From Anaeramoeba flamelloides (Eukaryota; Metamonada; Anaeramoebidae): 64,000 nucleotides of DNA. The position numbers were made by a program, and so were the translations under genes. Position 1 is the stretch's first letter. Each line of letters opens with the position of its first letter. This document shows positions 59,801-64,000 of this stretch, in pieces. The notes beneath the pieces were generated by a model. That model did not search any database. It had not been told where the DNA came from and was given only the letters and a program-made list of their open reading frames with translations. The DNA lies in assembly GCA_027625915.1 (NCBI GenBank), contig JANTQA010000072.1:3100001-3164000 (forward strand). Reading direction: 5' to 3'.

Positions 59801-60391
59801 GTTGGTGACAGTTTAATGATTCTTCCTGTCCTGGAAAGCGGTCAAACAGGAGTTGAAGGTTATTTCCCAAATGACAACTGGTATGACTGGTGGTCTGGAA
59901 AGCAAATAATGGAAAAACTAACCAACCAAACACATGGGTTGCACATTGAAATGCTTGCTCCTATTGAATCAATGCCCGTTATAATAAAAGGTGGATCAAT
60001 TATCCCAACCCAAATACCCGCTCTTACATCTGCAGAATCTAGATTGAATAATTTTGAATTAATTATTGCACTTGATCCTCAAAGTGAGGCTTCTGGTTGG
60101 CTATATCTTGATGACGGAGAATCAGTTGATATTGAAAATAAATATACAGAAATTAAATTCACTCTTTCAAACAATAAACTTGAGTCAGAAATAATCAAAA
60201 ACGATTTTAACATACCAGATTCCGCTTCTTTGCATTATATCAAAATTCTTGGTATAAAAAAGGTTAGCTCAGTAATAGTAAACGGTAAATCAGTTGATTT
60301 TGAATATGACAATAAATTATATATTCTTGAAATTAAAGATCTTGATATCGATTTAAATAACTCTTTTACTGTTGAATTCACAGAAAATTAA
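50809..60391 (+). CDS. GH31 alpha-glucosidase, secreted or lysosomal, four exons
   Basis: It hydrolyses terminal alpha-glucosidic bonds, by family. Exons: 50809-51049, 51168-51669, 54816-55351 and 59181-60391, joined at GT-AG introns in consistent phases (1, 2, 1). They total 2490 bases, or 829 residues plus stop. Residues 1-20 (MRSLLELLIFFFLFAQAFTS) are a signal peptide. The galactose-mutarotase-like N-domain follows, with YEVTYETNPFSLTIKRKS and LFGLGER. The catalytic barrel begins near ISYWNLGWHQSRYGW. The nucleophile Asp412 lies in WIDMNEPDN (codon 55306-55308) and the acid/base Asp504 in TWTGDND (59411-59413), with PYTPGNQNL between. The C-terminal beta domains end at VEFTEN. The length is close to single-domain GH31 enzymes, with no retention signal seen. 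Exon edges were chosen by motif continuity and splice dinucleotides. Introns 2 and 3 are swollen by repeats. Confidence 0.95.
51050..51167 (+). other. Alpha-glucosidase intron 1 (118 bases)
   Basis: GTTTGT donor and TTCTTAG acceptor, T-rich. Removing it joins EKYYE to VPFVVQVSN in frame. Confidence 0.9.
52165..52490. mobile_element. Palindromic element in intron 2
   Basis: Arms of about 85 bases (52168-52255 and 52397-52487) are near-perfect inverted copies sharing AAAGTGAGTGCATTTTTAGT and CTGAACTTAAACTTTTTTCA. The centre matches 45340-45420. The target-site duplication is unclear. Confidence 0.8.
52531..53465 (-). mobile_element. LINE 3' fragment in intron 2, antisense, split by hairpin cluster 5
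   Basis: The outer tail GGGAGGAATTTTTACTTCCT ... TTTGC ends at 52566. The LINE resumes at 53193 with CCCGAATTCCCAAATTTTTT and continues through the knuckle segment (CATAGTCTGGGCAGTTCCAG) to about 53465. The two halves join as the uninterrupted tail at 48283 does. Confidence 0.78.
52567..53192. repeat. Hairpin-module cluster 5
   Basis: Begins TGTTAGGTTTTTTTTTTAAT with a GTTAGG-AGAAATTTTCTTTTT-AACCTCCGTTAAC palindrome. Then come a CCATAATTTAAAAGAAT palindrome (52639-52704), inverted AGGTTTTCTTGAG / CCTCAAGAAAACCTAG units, the spacer GGCACTTGATGGCACTTGAC, two more ATTC-type palindromes (about 52930-52993 and 53095-53150), and the spacer GACGTCACTCTACGGCAC. It ends with CCTAACTT, an approximate inverse of its first bases. 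Confidence 0.78.
53638..53853. repeat. Dispersed repeat shared with intron 3 (56289-56505)
   Basis: It matches 56289-56505 in the same orientation along its length: CCCTTTTATATGATGATTTT, ATATTCTTATAACAGG, AAATGCTTAAAACACCTTTA, then ACATGTTATAA. The TTATAACATGTTATAA palindrome also occurs near 23510. No coding. Confidence 0.75.
56289..56505. repeat. Dispersed repeat shared with intron 2
   Basis: The partner of 53638-53853, in the same orientation. Sequence upstream of both (ATTTCAAATAATATT at 53467 and TTTCAAATAATATTCTCTTT at 55545) is also related, so the shared unit may be longer, with unequal insertions. Both copies lie close to an antisense LINE fragment. Confidence 0.72.
56830..58050 (-). 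mobile_element. 5'-truncated LINE in intron 3, antisense to the gene
   Basis: On the minus strand: IYRIIRHFGMNPNDDKTKK, EILYLGIWLDKKTHLKFNL, then YGLEIFDLTKQDFNDIDVWI, INPHSPRIIYKTDAKIDSAR, LENSPSWKVQKYLKII, and the knuckle end FLWICPAYENNRKIWISELK. The 3' tail is complete (TTTAGAAATTCGGGCAAATA in LINE orientation, then A-rich). It closely parallels the 39-40 kb copy. It is truncated just after the YADD region and broken by register changes and by the hairpin at 57242-57322. Confidence 0.87.
57242..57322. repeat. Single 80-base hairpin module inside the LINE
   Basis: GTTAGGTTTTTTTTAATTTA-AGAAATAAAAAGAAAAT is followed by its complement, ending TTAAATTAAAAAAAACTTAG. It is the same kind of module as at the starts of clusters 3 and 5, here alone. 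The 39 kb LINE copy has no hairpin at the corresponding point (about 39380), so the module appears able to move or be copied singly. Confidence 0.8.
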
Positions 60392-61309
60392 TCTCAATTT
60401 TTTTTCAAAAATAAATCTGCTTTTTTTTTTTTTTTTTATTTTATTTGGTTATTAATCTAATAAAAAACAGAGTAAATTATAATTTGATTTTATTATTATT
60501 CTTATTTCTTCGGAATTAAATCATTTTATTAATTTTATTTCTTTTTTGGATTATTCTTATTAAAAGTCACTAAAATAACCGTACACACTCAAAATTTTTG
60601 AACAATACTTTTTTTAAAAAGTTCCTTTTAGTAATTTTAATATCACTGGAAAAAAAAAAAAAAATTGATAGTGTTTGTTTATTTTATTAAGAATAGTTCT
60701 TTTGATCTTTAATATCCATTTAATTCTGAATAATTACAAATTCTGGAAATTTTAACGTCAAGAAATTAAAAAAATTTCTTTTTTCTCTATAAAAAATGAG
60801 ATTTGTAATTGAAACTATTCCATACAATTTCAAAACGAATACCAATTTTTTATTGATTATTAAAAATTTTACATTCTAGCATTGGAAGATAATTTGCATG
60901 CATGTGTCTCTTCTTTTTTATAATTTTTAATTTGATGTGTTTTAATTAATTTTATTGTTTATTCTTTAGTTGAAATTTTTTATTAACTTTTCAGGATAAG
61001 GTAAAGAAAAATATTTGATTTTTTTTCAAATTTAAAATTTTTTTTTTATTTAAATTAGTTAATTTTTAAGTTTAAATTCTGTTTGATAAATTAGAATTGG
61101 AATTTATGTTTATTTGAGATATTTCCAGAAATTGAGTATTAGTCTAAGATTTTAAATTATGAAAAATTTTTAAGTTACTTGTTAATCTTTTTCATTATAC
61201 TAAATTAAATCATCTAATTTTTAAGTTATGTATTAATAAGTTGATTTTTAGTATTTACTGATTTATAGTTGTTATATATTTCTTTAAATTTTTCTCTAAT
61301 TATATATTA
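60392..61309. other. 3' flank of the alpha-glucosidase gene
   Basis: T-rich trailer with a long T run at 60421-60437, then AT-rich spacer with no gene or repeat recognised. Confidence 0.35.
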
Positions 61310-61508
61310 CAGTCAGTTTCACTTTTAAGGCACAAACTTTCTACGAAATTTTAAGGCACAAAAAAATCTCAAATTGAGGCACATTTTTTGGAATTTTTTT
61401 TTTTTACAATTTATTTTACTAGAATTTGAATTTTGTGCCTTAATTTGAGATTTTTTTTTGTGCCTTAAATTTCGTTGAAAGTTTGAGTCTTAAAAGTGAA
61501 ACTGACTG
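61310..61508. mobile_element. TA-flanked foldback MITE (CAGTCAGTTTCAC family), best copy
   Basis: TA at 61308-61309 and 61509-61510. CAGTCAGTTTCACTTTTAAG is answered exactly by CTTAAAAGTGAAACTGACTG apart from inner differences. Internal GGCACAAACTTTC and GAAAGTTTGAGTC, and AATCTCAAATTGAGGCAC and its inverse, complete a near-full-length hairpin. 199 bases. The TA target and CAGT end suggest a non-autonomous Tc1/mariner relative. No parent transposase of this family is in the window. Confidence 0.92.
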
Positions 61509-61510
61509 TA

Positions 61511-64000
61511 TACATCGGTTTTTATTTATATAACAAGTTAAATATTTAACTTTAAATATAATCTTTGGAAAGAGAAAACAGTTAAATTAAAAAAAAAAAA
61601 AAAAAAACAATTATAATAATAAAAAGGCAACGACTCTCGGTGGAAATTTACCACACCCCACAAGAACATTCAAAATAATAAACAATGAAAATTATTTATT
61701 GAAACCCAAAAAAGATTTCAATAATTTTTAGAGTTTCATCAATTTGAATTTTCATTGTATTTTATAATAGCTTTAAGTGAAATACTATTTTAAAAAAAAA
61801 AAATTCAGATAAAATTTTATGACTTTATATTTAAAATGTAAAAATAAAGAAAGTAAAGCAAAATATTAATCATTTTTATTGGTATTTTAATTAATCTAAA
61901 AAAGATAAATTAATAGTTCTAAAATAAAAAAGAAAGAAATACACTAATTCCAATTAATTTTAAACTATGAGATATTGAAATTATTTTCATTATTTTAATA
62001 ATCAAGAAATCTATGATTATAAAGATGAATTTTTGAGAAGAAATTTTTTTAGAATAAAAATAATAGTATAATTTCCTCCTCGATAATAAAAATAAAAAAA
62101 AATTTCTAATTTAATTCTAACCTTCGTATTTAAAGAATAAATAGCCGAAACATATTTTTTTTTTTTTTTTTTTTAGAATTTAAAACCCAATTATTGATTC
62201 TTTTTTTTTAAAAAAAAAAAATAGGAAATAGTATTAATATAATTGTTCAGTTCGATTAAGAGATTATTCTAAGTATAGTATTAATCCACTAATTTCGTTT
62301 TTTTTTTTTTTTTTTTTCACTTATTTTAATCAATTTCACAAGTTAAAAAACCATTTATAAAAACACCCGTTCGATTTCAAGAAAATAAGATAAATTTTGA
62401 GATCTTATTTAAAAAATCTCAATCACCAACTTCATCTGAAAAAAATTTTTTTAATATTTTTTAATCTTTTGTCAATTATTAAGTCGGTTTTTCTATAGAA
62501 ATAAATTTCAAACTACAAATTAACACAAATTTTTATTGATTTTTTTATTGGAAATATCAGGCTTTGATATGTCCTTAATATAAAAAAAACTATTTTTGTC
62601 TGATTAATATTTTTCGAAATCTATCTTATAACTTAATTCAATAAACCCTGGGATAATTTTTTTTAGAATAAAAACTCTCTCAACTTTTGAATATCTAAAA
62701 TATTTTTTGAAATTAGTTTGCACTTTTTTATTTTGTTTTGAAAAATTGGGGTTGAGAAAATTTTGAAATCAAAGAATAAGTTAATATATTAAATTAGAAT
62801 CTTTCCAGATAGTTTATCTTTTTTAAATAATATTTTTTTATTAATTTTACCATTTAAAAATAAAAAAGTCATTTGAAGACCAAATTAGTCCCTTTTGTTA
62901 GAATAGAGTTCCCATAATTTAGAATTTGTTTTAGTAAATGAGTTAAAAAGAGATATTGTATATAAAAATAGACCTAATTTCAACTTTGAATTCAATGATT
63001 TTGGCAAGAAATGTTTTCAAGAAAAAGTTAACTGAAAACTTTATTTATTTTTATTTTTTCATTCAGTTTTTTTTAATTTTTTTATGGAACGAATTTGTTC
63101 AGATCTCCGGTTTTAGTGTTTTTGGGTCGTAGGGGGCATATAATAATTTAATCTGTTTAGGAATTTTGAATATTTTCAGAAATATTTAATAATTTCAGTA
63201 AAAAACATAAACGTTTCTGAGAAACTGTAGAGTTTTAAGTAATAAAAAGTTAAAGTATATCATTGATTTATTGATTTGTTATTAAAATTCGAATATTGAT
63301 CATTTTCACAATTATCAAAAGAATTTTTTATTGTATTTTTAAAAATAAATGTAAAGAATATAATTTTAATAGAACCTATCTTTATTGCTCCAATCTGTTT
63401 ATTCTCACAGAATCTTTGAAAACAGTAAAAAATTAACAAGAAATTTGAAAATAGTGAAAAATAAACAAACTATTTTTCCTAAATTAATAGTGTTTTATTT
63501 GAAAAAAGTTTTCCAAAATTAAAAATGTTTATTTTTCCGAAATAAATAGTGTTTTATTTTAAAAAAGTGGATAAGTTATAAATTGGCGAAATTTGGCAAC
63601 GGCGAAATTTGGCAAATTGAACTTTTATTTTTAAAGTTAAATTTCAATCAATTTATTGTTTTGTTTTGTTGGTTATTTGAGATATATATATCGTTTAAAT
63701 GAAATTCCGATAAAAATCCGATAAGTAATTGTTGAGAAAATAAATAAAATAAAAAAGCCAAAAGTCGGTTTTTACATGTTTTTTGCCAAAGATTTTCTAG
63801 TTGGCGAAAACTAATTTTTGATAATTCCGATTTTTTCTCGTAAATTTTGATATTTATAAGACTTTCTTGATTTCAATTGAGTTAAATTCTGAATATTTGG
63901 GAATTATTTTGATCAAAAATCAATTTACAAGCATTATTTTATCAAAATTTTTCATAAATAATGTAAAAATATTGATTAATAATTTGATAATTTTGATTTT
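61511..64000. other. Intergenic to window end
   Basis: AT-rich with long A and T runs (for example 61591-61607, 62157-62175, 62300-62318). A GC-richer islet at 61626-61672 and a short direct repeat of GGCGAAATTTGGCA at 63583-63611 stand out. No gene was recognised. Confidence 0.35.

Noticed and set aside
63583-63611. A tandem-repeat family based on GGCGAAATTTGGCA
   Set aside because: Only two adjacent copies and a partial third were seen, too few to call a repeat array.

Overview
The window is a very AT-rich stretch of eukaryotic nuclear DNA. The evidence for this is GT-AG introns, a tRNA-derived SINE, LINE remnants, many foldback DNA elements, and eukaryote-only protein families (HECT E3 ligase, F-box/LRR protein, kexin-like convertase). 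Several unrelated proteins carry long Lys/Glu or Asn low-complexity inserts. That style, with an intergenic A/T excess, fits a free-living amoeboid or flagellate protist. I think of Anaeramoeba first, with other AT-rich amoebae as alternatives; this is an impression, not an identification. Stop codons look standard.

Host genes, left to right: (1) 1147-2616 minus, a Lys/Glu-rich protein whose C-terminus carries a HEPN-like Rx4H motif. (2) 5505-5903 minus, a doubtful small ORF. (3) 12886-18223 plus, a UFD4/TRIP12-type HECT ubiquitin ligase with a one-base frame change in a poly-A tract. (4) 20764-21666 plus, a UBA-domain protein with a Rad23-like helical segment. (5) 26312-28237 minus, a kexin/furin-like subtilase with P domain, whose signal peptide lies upstream of any visible ATG. 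(6) 42769-44853 plus, an F-box/LRR protein. (7) 50809-60391 plus, a GH31 alpha-glucosidase in four exons; its joins are all in phase and give 829 residues. Three of the seven belong to the ubiquitin system.

Much of the rest is a layered graveyard of mobile elements, though some long stretches show nothing recognisable. It contains truncated LINEs of one lineage (mostly on the minus strand), a SINE that shares the LINE's 3' tail, TA-flanked foldback MITEs of at least three families, TTAA-flanked elements (one holding a Tc1/mariner-like transposase scrap), and a family with CAGTCAAAGGGGCCCA termini. Several insertions can be dated relative to each other because an uninterrupted copy of the target is also present in the window.

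The least explained structure is a set of modular hairpin clusters near 2.9, 18.5, 31.2, 47.2-48.2 and 52.6 kb. They are built from recurring 60-80 bp palindromes and short AGTGCC-type spacers. Four of the five meet LINE/SINE 3' tail sequence at the same position in the tail, just before CCGAAT. I did not see a defence island, biosynthetic cluster, CRISPR array or virus-derived element.
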